14,390 nt of DNA from the NCBI GenBank assembly GCA_009705435.1, contig WLTJ01000012.1:1-14390 (forward strand), in the 5' to 3' direction. Each line of letters begins with the position of its first letter. Positions within the stretch are counted from its first letter, which is position 1. Under the pieces are notes generated by a model. It did not search any database. It was not told the origin of the DNA and worked only from the letters and a program-made list of their open reading frames with translations. The position numbers and the translations under genes are program-made. Positions 1 to 6,316 of the stretch are shown piece after piece. Source of the DNA: Actinomycetota bacterium (GTDB lineage: Bacteria; Actinomycetota; Acidimicrobiia; Acidimicrobiales; Ilumatobacteraceae).

Positions 1-473
1 CCAAGGCAGAGAAAAATGATTCTCTCCGCGCGTTCCATCAGACCACCTTTGGCCGACAGGCCTAACGCTTCAGCTTTAGCCCTCTCGTAGGAGATCACCG
101 AACTCATACCGGAAATCGCTAAAGGCAAGATTGCTAAATGAGCACTTTGGGTTGAAGCGAAATACCATGCCACACCGCCGAAAAGCAGAGCATCGGTGAC
201 ACGGTCAACAACCGAATCAAAAAACGCACCACGAGGACTTGCAGTACTCGTGGCCTTTGCCAAAGCTCCATCTAGCAAATCAGGTAGTGCGGCCAAAATG
301 ACAAGTATCAAACCCCAAAACAAGTGACCAGAGGCGATAGCCACTGCAGCGGCGCAACCCATCACCATGCCAACAACGGTGAGCTGATCGGGTGAAATTT
401 TTGTCCGTCGCAAAGCCTGACCGAGAGGCTTTACCGCTCGGTCCACTGCAACTCGAAGATGGCCGTCAAACAT
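1..473 (-). CDS. pgsA: CDP-alcohol phosphatidyltransferase, phosphatidylinositol-phosphate synthase-like (3' end missing)
   Basis: An integral membrane enzyme that joins a CDP-diacylglycerol phosphatidyl group to an alcohol; the actinobacterial type uses myo-inositol phosphate to make phosphatidylinositol phosphate, precursor of PI and its mannosides. About 157 codons are visible and the frame runs off the left edge (family length about 200). The family motif D-x2-D-G-x2-A-R-x8-G-x3-D-x3-D is complete, with D65, D68, D86 and D90, except that Lys73 replaces Arg. Hydrophobic stretches lie near residues 31-64 and 93-130. The segment SYERAKAEALGLSAKGGL matches the corresponding part of M. tuberculosis PgsA1 as I recall it. 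An in-frame TAG at 483-485 makes the ATG at 473 the first possible start. There is no Shine-Dalgarno; a TAGACT box lies 6 bases before the ATG. Position after thrS and the HIT gene supports PIP synthase rather than phosphatidylglycerol-phosphate synthase. The substrate is inferred. Confidence 0.85.
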   Translation of the reverse strand, partial: MFDGHLRVAVDRAVKPLGQALRRTKISPDQLTVVGMVMGCAAAVAIASGHLFWGLILVILAALPDLLDGALAKATSTASPRGAFFDSVVDRVTDALLFGGVAWYFASTQSAHLAILPLAISGMSSVISYERAKAEALGLSAKGGLMERAERIIFLCL

Positions 474-479
474 ATGTGA

Positions 480-485
480 AGTCTA
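480..485 (-). promoter_or_regulatory. Candidate -10 box (TAGACT) for leaderless pgsA
   Basis: Read on the minus strand, TAGACT fits TANNNT and ends 6 bases before the pgsA ATG, so transcription would begin at or next to the start codon. No Shine-Dalgarno lies upstream and no good -35 is visible. The same arrangement occurs at thrS and fabI. The gap to the upstream gene is only 35 bases, so readthrough is also possible. Confidence 0.35.
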
Positions 486-508
486 GGAACAACCGAGAGG
501 CCATGTTG

Positions 509-1039
509 TCATGCTGACTCAGAGGCCCACTCGTCAAGGCTGTCTTGGGTGAGTTGCTCAAGTACTTTCCCGTTCACTGCGTCCACAAGAACTAATCCTC
601 GCCGACTTGGTGGATCTTCGTCCGAGTAGCACAGGACCCTCCATGTGGGGCGACTCCGCAGGCCCTTCCAGACCTGTTGCGCTGAGGCATGCCCAACTGG
701 GAAGCCCATGGCGGCTCCAGCCAAAGTTAAAGCCTGTTGCTCATCAACAGTCATTTTCCAACCTGATGTAATACACAAAAGACCAAATATCGCCAGGATC
801 GCTCCGCCTGTCATGATTCCTTGATTGATAAATGGACCATTTTCACCAATGATCAGCGCCAGCGCAATGAAGCTAACTCCAGTCACAAGGTAAATATTTC
901 CTGGCACTTTGCGCCGACTGTTATCGGGAAACTGATGAACTCCCACATTCTCAACGGCGTTCAGATCACTTGGTAGTTGGTCACGAATTTCGTCGGCTTC
1001 AAGCGGCACTTGAGGACTCACTGGCGTTTCACTATTCAT
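509..1039 (-). CDS. Uncharacterised two-helix membrane protein with possible PepSY-like C-terminal strand
   Basis: Not assigned to a named family. The 176-residue protein has a polar, acidic N-terminal region (1-42), a basic patch SRRK (41-44), two predicted membrane segments (about 48-65 and 73-93) joined by a short loop, and a soluble C-terminal part (95-176). RGLVLVDAVNGKVLEQ (147-162) resembles the final strand and turn of a PepSY domain; this is a weak likeness only. The ATG follows an AAGGAGA Shine-Dalgarno at about 9 bases. It lies 24 bases after the HIT gene and 35 bases before pgsA on the same strand, so it is probably co-transcribed with the former and may act at the membrane with the phospholipid enzyme. 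In M. tuberculosis the HIT gene and pgsA1 are adjacent without such a gene. No function is claimed. Confidence 0.75.
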   Translation of the reverse strand: MNSETPVSPQVPLEADEIRDQLPSDLNAVENVGVHQFPDNSRRKVPGNIYLVTGVSFIALALIIGENGPFINQGIMTGGAILAIFGLLCITSGWKMTVDEQQALTLAGAAMGFPVGHASAQQVWKGLRSRPTWRVLCYSDEDPPSRRGLVLVDAVNGKVLEQLTQDSLDEWASESA

Positions 1040-1048
1040 CGTTGCAAT

Positions 1049-1055
1049 CTCCTTA
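1049..1055 (-). promoter_or_regulatory. Shine-Dalgarno of the two-helix membrane protein gene
   Basis: AAGGAGA on the minus strand lies about 9 bases before the ATG at 1039 and just after the HIT stop codon at 1064-1066. It fixes the start of the downstream gene. Confidence 0.7.
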
Positions 1056-1063
1056 TTTCCACT

Positions 1064-1597
1064 TTAGGGCGAAGTCGTGTCGAGCCAACATTCGCGGATT
1101 CGCTGGGCTGTGACGTTCAACGGCTCAGAGATGGTTTTGGCATTAGCCGTGACAGCCATAAAGTTTGCATCCCCAACGGTCCTTGGAACGATGTGCACAT
1201 GGAGATGCTCCGCCACGCTTCCTCCCGCCGATCGCCCAATATTCATTCCGATATTGAGTCCTTGAGGCTCGTAAACGGTGCTCAAAACTTCGCTCGCTCG
1301 GGTGACAGTCGCCCAGAGCTCCAGTGATTCCATGGCGCTCAGCGAGGAAAGATCATTGACTTGGCGGTATGGCAAAACCAAAAGATGACCGACGGCGTAA
1401 GGAAAAGCGTTGAGTATCACGAAAACCAACTCACCGCGGTGAACGATAAAGGAGTCTTCATCGGAAATATTAGCCTTCAAGATTTGTGTGAAAACGCTTT
1501 CCTGATGCAGCGAATCCTCTGCAGAAAGTCTGCCTAGACCCGCAAGGTACTGTGACCGCCAGCCAGTCCACAATGCATCAATCATCGTCAAACTCAA
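1064..1597 (-). CDS. HIT-family nucleotide phosphorylase/hydrolase, Rv2613c (Ap4A phosphorylase)-like
   Basis: A histidine-triad protein acting on a nucleotide alpha-phosphate. The closest relative I recognise is M. tuberculosis Rv2613c, reported to phosphorolyse diadenosine tetraphosphate. The triad is intact as HLHVHIV (H131, H133, H135), after NIGMNIGRSAGGSVAE. The N-terminal ALWTGWRSQYLAG and the DANFMAV after the triad are typical of this actinobacterial subgroup. The usual C-x2-C near the N-terminus is replaced by S34-V-F-T37, so that metal site appears to be lost. Two starts are possible: TTG at 1597, overlapping the thrS stop as TTGA, or ATG at 1585 (residue 5), 8 bases after that stop. 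The ATG gives an N-terminus closer to homologues and I slightly prefer it. Translational coupling to thrS is likely either way. The exact substrate is inferred. Confidence 0.88.
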   Translation of the reverse strand: MSLTMIDALWTGWRSQYLAGLGRLSAEDSLHQESVFTQILKANISDEDSFIVHRGELVFVILNAFPYAVGHLLVLPYRQVNDLSSLSAMESLELWATVTRASEVLSTVYEPQGLNIGMNIGRSAGGSVAEHLHVHIVPRTVGDANFMAVTANAKTISEPLNVTAQRIRECWLDTTSP

Positions 1598-3561
1598 ATA
1601 TCTGAAAAACTGATCTCAGTAAGAACCCGATCCGCAAATGAAGAAATCGAAACTCCACGTTCTACGTCGGCTCCTCGGGCATTCACGCCAACCGTCTGCG
1701 CGGAAACGTCTTCATCACCAACAACGAGAACGTATGGAATCTTCTCAAGTTTCGCGGTACGAATTCGTTTGCCTAGCTGATCGCTCGCCTCAGAGATGTC
1801 AACACGCAATCCTTGGGCAACTAAAGAATCAGACACTTTCTGTGCATATTCTTCATGCGCTAACGCAACGGGAAGAATGCGCACTTGGACAGGGCTAAGC
1901 CAAGTGGGAAAAGCACCCGCGTAATGCTCAACGAGCACCCCGAAAAAGCGTTCTACTGATCCGAATAAAGCCCGATGCAACATGATCGGTCTTTGCCTAC
2001 TGCCGTCACTCGCGACATACTCCAAGTCAAATCTTTCAGGAAGATTGAAGTCGCATTGAATCGTCGATAACTGCCAAGTACGCCCGATTGCATCGCGTAC
2101 ATGAATATCAATCTTGGGACCGTAAAACGCAGCATCGCCTTCTTTGACGCTGTAGGACACACCATGAGCGTCAAGAGCGCTAACTAAAGCCTCGGTCGCG
2201 GTCTCCCAAATCTCATCGGAGCCAACATATTTCACTGGGTCTTTCGTTGACAGGTGGAAAGAGAAGTCTTCAAATCCAAAGGCTTTGAGCACGCTCATGA
2301 CGAAATCAAGTAGCGAAATTATCTCACTCTGGAGTTGATCTTGAGTACAAAAAATATGACTGTCGTCTTGTGTAAAGCCGCGGATCCTCATTAATCCATG
2401 CAATGTGCCGGCGCGCTCGTAGCGATAAACCGTTCCCAATTCAAAAAGTCTGAGAGGCAATTCGCGATAACTGCGTTGGCGTCCACGGAAAATCAAACAA
2501 TGCATCGGACAGTTCATTGGTTTTGGATAATAAGTTCCGTTATCCATCTCCATGGGTGGATACATTCCGTCGGCGTAGAAATCTAAGTGGCCGGAGGTCT
2601 GAAAGAGCGTTGCGTTAGAGAGATGTGGAGTGAAGACAAATTGGTATCCACCGCTCTGGTGGCGAGCGCGACTGTAATCCTCCATCAACTTGCGGATGAT
2701 CGCCCCCTTTGGGTGCCACACCGCAAGCCCGCCTCCCAATTCTGAGGGAAATGACAAAAGATCTAGTTCAACTGCAAGTTTGCGATGATCCCGTCGTTCA
2801 GCCTCAACAAGTCGATGTAAATATTCTTCGAGAGCTGTTTTACTCTCCCAAGCGGTCCCATAAATCCTTTGCAGGACTGGTCCCTTCTCATTTCCTCTCC
2901 AATATGCAGAGGAAACTTTTTGCAACTTGAAGTGTCCCAATCGACCCGTTGAGGCGACATGGGGACCCAAACACAAATCAACGAACTCATCAGAGTTGCG
3001 ATAAATGCTCACGGAGTCACCCGAGCCGCCGACCTCTGCGTTGTCGACGCTGTCTGCACCGCCGCCCGTCACTCTCGTAATAATCTCACACTTATAAGAC
3101 TGAGTAGAAAAGAGCGCCAACGCTTCTGAAACTGGTATCTCAGAGCGCACGAATGGCTGATTGGCAGAAATGATTTTGCGCATTGTGTCTTCAACCAAGG
3201 ACAAATCATCCTCAGTGAAAACCCTATCCCCGAGATCAAAATCGTAATAGAAGCCATTCTCAATCGCTGGGCCGATCGTGTACTTGGCACCTGGGTACAT
3301 CTGAAGAACAGCTTGAGCCATCACATGTGCAGTTGAATGACGTAGAACGTGACGACCTGCGTCGGAATCAACGGTAATAATCTGAACTACATTGCCATCG
3401 TTGAGAAGGGTTGACAAATCAACCTCTCTGCCGTCGATGACGGCTGATACGGCCGCCTTAGCCAAATTTCGACTAATCGAGGATGCCAAACTTAGTGCCG
3501 TTGTATCGGAAGGCATAATTTTTTGCGTTCCATCGGGAAGTTTGATCGTGATATCGGACAT
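1594..3561 (-). CDS. thrS: Threonyl-tRNA synthetase
   Basis: Charges tRNA-Thr with threonine in the cytoplasm. The 655-residue protein has the full architecture: TGS domain (about 1-62), editing domain with H75-x3-H79 and C197-x3-H201, class II catalytic core (about 265-555) and HGTP anticodon-binding domain (about 557-650). The catalytic zinc ligands by position are C351 in MNCPMHC, H402 in DDSHIF and H529 in MLHRALFGS. Motif 2 (RYERAGTLHGLMRIRGFTQ) and motif 3 (GSVERFFG) are intact. A Gly/Ser/Asp-rich insert at about 166-185 precedes the editing Cys; actinobacterial ThrS often carries extra residues here. The ATG has no Shine-Dalgarno but a TAAACT box lies 7 bases upstream. The 61-base gap to mshC is too short for a T-box leader. 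Its stop overlaps the possible TTG start of the HIT gene. Confidence 0.97.
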   Translation of the reverse strand: MSDITIKLPDGTQKIMPSDTTALSLASSISRNLAKAAVSAVIDGREVDLSTLLNDGNVVQIITVDSDAGRHVLRHSTAHVMAQAVLQMYPGAKYTIGPAIENGFYYDFDLGDRVFTEDDLSLVEDTMRKIISANQPFVRSEIPVSEALALFSTQSYKCEIITRVTGGGADSVDNAEVGGSGDSVSIYRNSDEFVDLCLGPHVASTGRLGHFKLQKVSSAYWRGNEKGPVLQRIYGTAWESKTALEEYLHRLVEAERRDHRKLAVELDLLSFPSELGGGLAVWHPKGAIIRKLMEDYSRARHQSGGYQFVFTPHLSNATLFQTSGHLDFYADGMYPPMEMDNGTYYPKPMNCPMHCLIFRGRQRSYRELPLRLFELGTVYRYERAGTLHGLMRIRGFTQDDSHIFCTQDQLQSEIISLLDFVMSVLKAFGFEDFSFHLSTKDPVKYVGSDEIWETATEALVSALDAHGVSYSVKEGDAAFYGPKIDIHVRDAIGRTWQLSTIQCDFNLPERFDLEYVASDGSRQRPIMLHRALFGSVERFFGVLVEHYAGAFPTWLSPVQVRILPVALAHEEYAQKVSDSLVAQGLRVDISEASDQLGKRIRTAKLEKIPYVLVVGDEDVSAQTVGVNARGADVERGVSISSFADRVLTEISFSDI

Positions 3562-3568
3562 TGGCTTC

Positions 3569-3574
3569 AGTTTA
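3569..3574 (-). promoter_or_regulatory. Candidate -10 box (TAAACT) for leaderless thrS
   Basis: TAAACT on the minus strand fits TANNNT and ends 7 bases before the thrS ATG. The gene has no Shine-Dalgarno, and a terminator-like hairpin closes mshC just upstream, so a fresh transcription start here is plausible. No convincing -35 is seen. Confidence 0.4.
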
Positions 3575-3604
3575 GGGGCATGTAGCGGTTACGGAGGGTG
3601 ATTA

Positions 3605-3624
3605 AAAGGTGCGAGATCACCTTT
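3605..3624 (-). terminator. Terminator-like hairpin at the end of mshC
   Basis: On the minus strand AAAGGTG and CACCTTT form a perfect 7-bp stem with a 6-base loop. The left arm overlaps the mshC stop codon (3623-3625). The following bases are TAATC, so the only U-run is the stem's own TTTT; a classical intrinsic terminator is doubtful. It may mark the boundary between the fno-mshC and thrS units. Confidence 0.35.
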
Positions 3625-4750
3625 AGAGGATGACACCTAAGAGCGCAGCGGCGTCGCGACCGCTCAAACCTTGACGCACTGCTTCATCGATACTTTGTAA
3701 AGCTCGTGGCGTATCCAAATCGTTATCCAAATGAGCGCGAACCGCTTCCAAAGTTGAAGGATCTTGAGGAAAATTGACACTCTCCTGCCATGCAAGCAAT
3801 CGTTCGAGAGCTAACGGCATGTGGGTATCGTCCCACTCCCATTCAAAGCGGTAGTGGTTATTGATGATCGCCAGACGAATGGCTCGGGGATCCCACAATT
3901 TACGCAGAGCATCAACGAAGACGAGGTTGCCTAAGCTTTTGGACATCTTTGCACCGTCCATGAATACCATTGCTACGTGCATCCAATGCTTGACAAATGG
4001 ACTTCCAGTGGCCGCCTCGCTTTGAGCCCGCTCACATTCGTGGTGAGGATAAATCAAATCACTTCCACCGCCATGGAGGTCAATGGTCTCGCCTAATTCG
4101 CGTAACGCTAGAGCGCTGCATTCAATATGCCAGCCTGGTCGGCCCGCACCCCAGACGGCTTCCCAAGATGGCTCGTCACTCGCCGACGGATGCCAAAGAA
4201 CAAAATCAAGGGGATCGCGTTTGTTTGGGTTGTCAACATCTCCTCCACGCTCACGCGCAAGATCAAGCATTTTTTGGCGGTCATAATGACTGATAGTCCC
4301 GAAATTTGGGCTTTTACTGACGTCGAAATACACCGAACCACCGACGACATAGGCGTATCCCCTCTCAATGACCATCCCAATAAAACCACGAATATCTGCA
4401 ATCGCTGACGAGGCACGAGGAGTTGAATACACCGGTAAAGCGTTCAAGGCCTCCATATCTCTTTCGAAACGAGCCTCCTCACCAGCAGCAAGATCGAGAT
4501 AGTGGACTCCCAATTCGCGGGCCTTGGCGAACAGTGGATCATCGACGTCAGTGACATTACGAACGCAACGAACCTCGTGACCGAGATCAATCAATCGACG
4601 CTGAAGAACGTCGTAGGCCATAAAGGTGGCAGCGTGACCGATGTGTGTGGCGTCATAGGGCGTAATGCCGCATGTATACATTGAAACCAGATGCGGAGGC
4701 TCAAAAGAAACGACCTCTTGTTTCGCCGTGTCGAAAAGTTTTATGGACAC
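3623..4750 (-). CDS. mshC: L-cysteine:1D-myo-inositol 2-amino-2-deoxy-glucopyranoside ligase (mycothiol synthesis)
   Basis: ATP-dependent ligase joining cysteine to GlcN-Ins, the last but one step of mycothiol synthesis; a paralogue of cysteinyl-tRNA synthetase. CGITPYDATHIGHA is the MshC signature (CysS usually has CGPTVYD). With the GTG start the protein has 375 residues: HIGH at 36-39, KMSKS at 268-272, and predicted zinc ligands C27, C211, H236 and E240 by analogy with E. coli CysS. GYDR-like HYDRQKM, ERGGD and the short C-terminus ending ALLGVIL also match MshC and leave no CysS-type C-terminal tRNA-binding domain. An ATG at 4864 in the same frame would overlap the upstream gene by about 107 bases and add a tail unlike homologues. 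The GTG at 4750, giving MSIKLFDTAK, lies 7 bases after the fno stop and has no strong Shine-Dalgarno, so translational coupling is likely. Confidence 0.92.
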   Translation of the reverse strand: MSIKLFDTAKQEVVSFEPPHLVSMYTCGITPYDATHIGHAATFMAYDVLQRRLIDLGHEVRCVRNVTDVDDPLFAKARELGVHYLDLAAGEEARFERDMEALNALPVYSTPRASSAIADIRGFIGMVIERGYAYVVGGSVYFDVSKSPNFGTISHYDRQKMLDLARERGGDVDNPNKRDPLDFVLWHPSASDEPSWEAVWGAGRPGWHIECSALALRELGETIDLHGGGSDLIYPHHECERAQSEAATGSPFVKHWMHVAMVFMDGAKMSKSLGNLVFVDALRKLWDPRAIRLAIINNHYRFEWEWDDTHMPLALERLLAWQESVNFPQDPSTLEAVRAHLDNDLDTPRALQSIDEAVRQGLSGRDAAALLGVIL

Positions 4751-4757
4751 GCTGAGG

Positions 4758-5435
4758 TCAGATCTTTTTCTGATCAGCAGGTAGGCTAATACCCGTAAGT
4801 TTCGGCGCGACTCGGGTCTTGTAACGGACATTGAGCTGCAAGAGAACTGCGGTAAAGGCCTCAATGGCCATAGCGTTGGACAGCAACCCTGCGTCTAGGG
4901 GACGACAACCTGGAATACGCTCCACGATGTCGCTCACTATTTGTATCGCATCTCGATCATCGGAACAAATAAGTACGTCAGAATCAATGGGCTGGCCGAT
5001 ATGACCAAGTTCTTTTGCTGGAAGATGATGGAACGCCGCGACGACGCGACTGAGGGGAATCGCTGCTTGGATGTGAGCGGCAACGCTTCCTCGAGGTGGC
5101 AATAAAGGTTGGAACTCACCAGCAACACGAACCAAAGCATTGGCCATACTGATGACGATCTTCCCTGAGAGCGCAGCGGCATTCTCTTGAACTGTCGTGG
5201 CGGCTGAGTCCCATGGAGTTGCAATGACGAGGAGTTCGCAAAGACTGGCGTGCGCATTGTCACCACCAGATAAACGGTCTTCTAATTCGGGGAATTTAGC
5301 AACATATTCAACGACGACCTCATTGGCTCGCTCGCTCGACCGAGAACCAATGACGACGTCAAAACCTATGGATGCCAATCGTGCCGCTAAAGCCGAACCA
5401 GCAGGCCCAGTGCCTCCGAGAATTCCAATACGCAT
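4758..5435 (-). CDS. npdG: F420-dependent NADP+ reductase
   Basis: Transfers hydride between reduced coenzyme F420 and NADP+, linking the deazaflavin pool to NADPH. The 225-residue protein starts MRIGILGGTGPAG, a Rossmann dinucleotide-binding loop, followed by IGSRSSERA, an NADP-phosphate-binding type sequence. AFHHLPA and CRPLDAGLLSN correspond to AxHxxPA and RPLDAGPLSN of archaeal Fno as I recall it. The frame is open to an ATG at 5468, and another ATG lies at 5453, but the ATG at 5435 places the Rossmann motif at the N-terminus as in homologues. A possible -10 (TAGGAT, 5467-5472) would begin transcription near 5460, inside the longer reading, which agrees with the short start. It is the first gene of a unit with mshC, 7 bases downstream. 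The gene is also called fno. Its presence implies F420 use by the host. Confidence 0.92.
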   Translation of the reverse strand: MRIGILGGTGPAGSALAARLASIGFDVVIGSRSSERANEVVVEYVAKFPELEDRLSGGDNAHASLCELLVIATPWDSAATTVQENAAALSGKIVISMANALVRVAGEFQPLLPPRGSVAAHIQAAIPLSRVVAAFHHLPAKELGHIGQPIDSDVLICSDDRDAIQIVSDIVERIPGCRPLDAGLLSNAMAIEAFTAVLLQLNVRYKTRVAPKLTGISLPADQKKI

Positions 5436-5466
5436 ACCTAAACAATGGCACATCTTGGGCGAAAAC

Positions 5467-5472
5467 ATCCTA
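5467..5472 (-). promoter_or_regulatory. Candidate -10 (TAGGAT) for the npdG-mshC unit
   Basis: TAGGAT on the minus strand, with a weak -35 TTCAAG 18 bases upstream, lies in the 110-base divergent region between npdG and fabI. It would give a leader of about 25 bases to the ATG at 5435. Confidence 0.3.
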
Positions 5473-5530
5473 CTTGAACGAATGAATGATCTTGAAGAGG
5501 TGTCGATTGGTGGTTCGGATCAAGGTCACC

Positions 5531-5545
5531 AACTAGTTTGGTCGT
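5531..5545 (+). promoter_or_regulatory. Palindrome and candidate leaderless -10 upstream of fabI
   Basis: AACTAGTT (5531-5538) is a perfect 8-bp palindrome inside the imperfect inverted repeat ACCAACTAGTTTGGT. TAGTTT (5534-5539) inside it fits TANNNT and ends 6 bases before the fabI ATG, where no Shine-Dalgarno is present. A regulator bound here would cover the putative -10. No good -35 is seen. No regulator is identified. Confidence 0.35.
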
Positions 5546-6313
5546 ATGGGTCTTCTTGATGGAAAACGAATAGTAGTCACGGGAGTCTTAACGGATGCCT
5601 CACTTGCCTTTGGCGTGGCGTCGTTAGCCCTCGAACAGGGTGCCCAAGTTGTGTTGACTGGTGCAGGGCGGGCTTTATCCTTGACGACACGCACAGCGCG
5701 CAAGTTGTCACAAAGTGTTGAAGTACTGGAACTCGATGTGACTGTTCCCGAACATGGAGAAATCGTTCGTCAGCACTTGCGCGAAAAATGGGGCAAGGTC
5801 GACGGCGTCGTTCATTCCATTGGTTATGCCCCAGAGAATTGTCTGGGAGATGATTTCATGGTGGCATCTTGGGATGATGTGGCCACAGCCATGCACATCA
5901 GTGCCTATTCACTTAAATTCCTTGCAGACGTTTTTGTACCTTTGATGGAACGTGGTGGATCAATCGTGGGATTGGATTTTGATAACACCGTTGCGTGGCC
6001 GGCCTACAACTGGATGGGTGTAGCGAAATCGGCGTTGGAAAGCATTAACCGATACTTGGCCAAAGAGTTGGGCCCTCAGGGAATTCGCTCGAACTTGATT
6101 GCTGCTGGTCCGATTAAAACGATGGCTGCTAAATCGATTCCTGGCTTCAAAAAGTTTGAAGATATTTGGGACGAACGCGCTCCCCTCGGTTGGGATGTGA
6201 CGAACGGGGAACCCGTAGCGCGCGCAGTTGTAGCCTTGTTGTCAGATTGGTTTCCCGCTACAACTGGATCAATGATCCACGTTGACGGCGGTTTTCACTC
6301 CACTGGAGCTTGA
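5546..6313 (+). CDS. fabI: Enoyl-ACP reductase, InhA type
   Basis: NADH-dependent enoyl-acyl-carrier-protein reductase, the last reduction of each type II fatty-acid elongation cycle. The 255-residue SDR-fold protein starts MGLLDGKRIVVTGVLTD, as in InhA. HSIGY (90-94) contains the cofactor-site Ser91. VGLDFDN (141-147) contains Phe145, matching InhA Phe149, and Y154-x6-K161 in AYNWMGVAK is the catalytic pair. RSNLIAAGPIKTMA (181-194) and the terminal TGSMIHVDGG are also InhA-like. The substrate-binding loop around 195-212 is shorter than that of mycobacterial InhA, so a preference for ordinary rather than very long chains is possible (inference). It is the only plus-strand gene, with no fabG partner, divergent from npdG and convergent with the thiolase gene 3 bases away. 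No Shine-Dalgarno is visible. Confidence 0.95.
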   Translation: MGLLDGKRIVVTGVLTDASLAFGVASLALEQGAQVVLTGAGRALSLTTRTARKLSQSVEVLELDVTVPEHGEIVRQHLREKWGKVDGVVHSIGYAPENCLGDDFMVASWDDVATAMHISAYSLKFLADVFVPLMERGGSIVGLDFDNTVAWPAYNWMGVAKSALESINRYLAKELGPQGIRSNLIAAGPIKTMAAKSIPGFKKFEDIWDERAPLGWDVTNGEPVARAVVALLSDWFPATTGSMIHVDGGFHSTGA

Positions 6314-6316
6314 TCC

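Noticed and set aside
977..1327. 116-aa open frame on the plus strand
   Set aside because: Antisense to the HIT gene and the start of the 176-aa gene; no recognisable domain or ribosome site.
3567..3581. Tiny open frame (ATG and three codons) just before thrS as a leader peptide
   Set aside because: Only four codons, no ribosome site and no run of Thr codons; chance is more likely.
3562..3622. T-box riboswitch before thrS
   Set aside because: The gap is 61 bases, too short for a T-box, and no specifier stem or T-box sequence is visible.
3623..4864. Cysteinyl-tRNA synthetase as identity, with the long reading from ATG at 4864
   Set aside because: The CGITPYDATHIGHA signature and lack of a C-terminal tRNA-binding domain indicate MshC. 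The long reading overlaps npdG by over 100 bases and adds a non-homologous tail.
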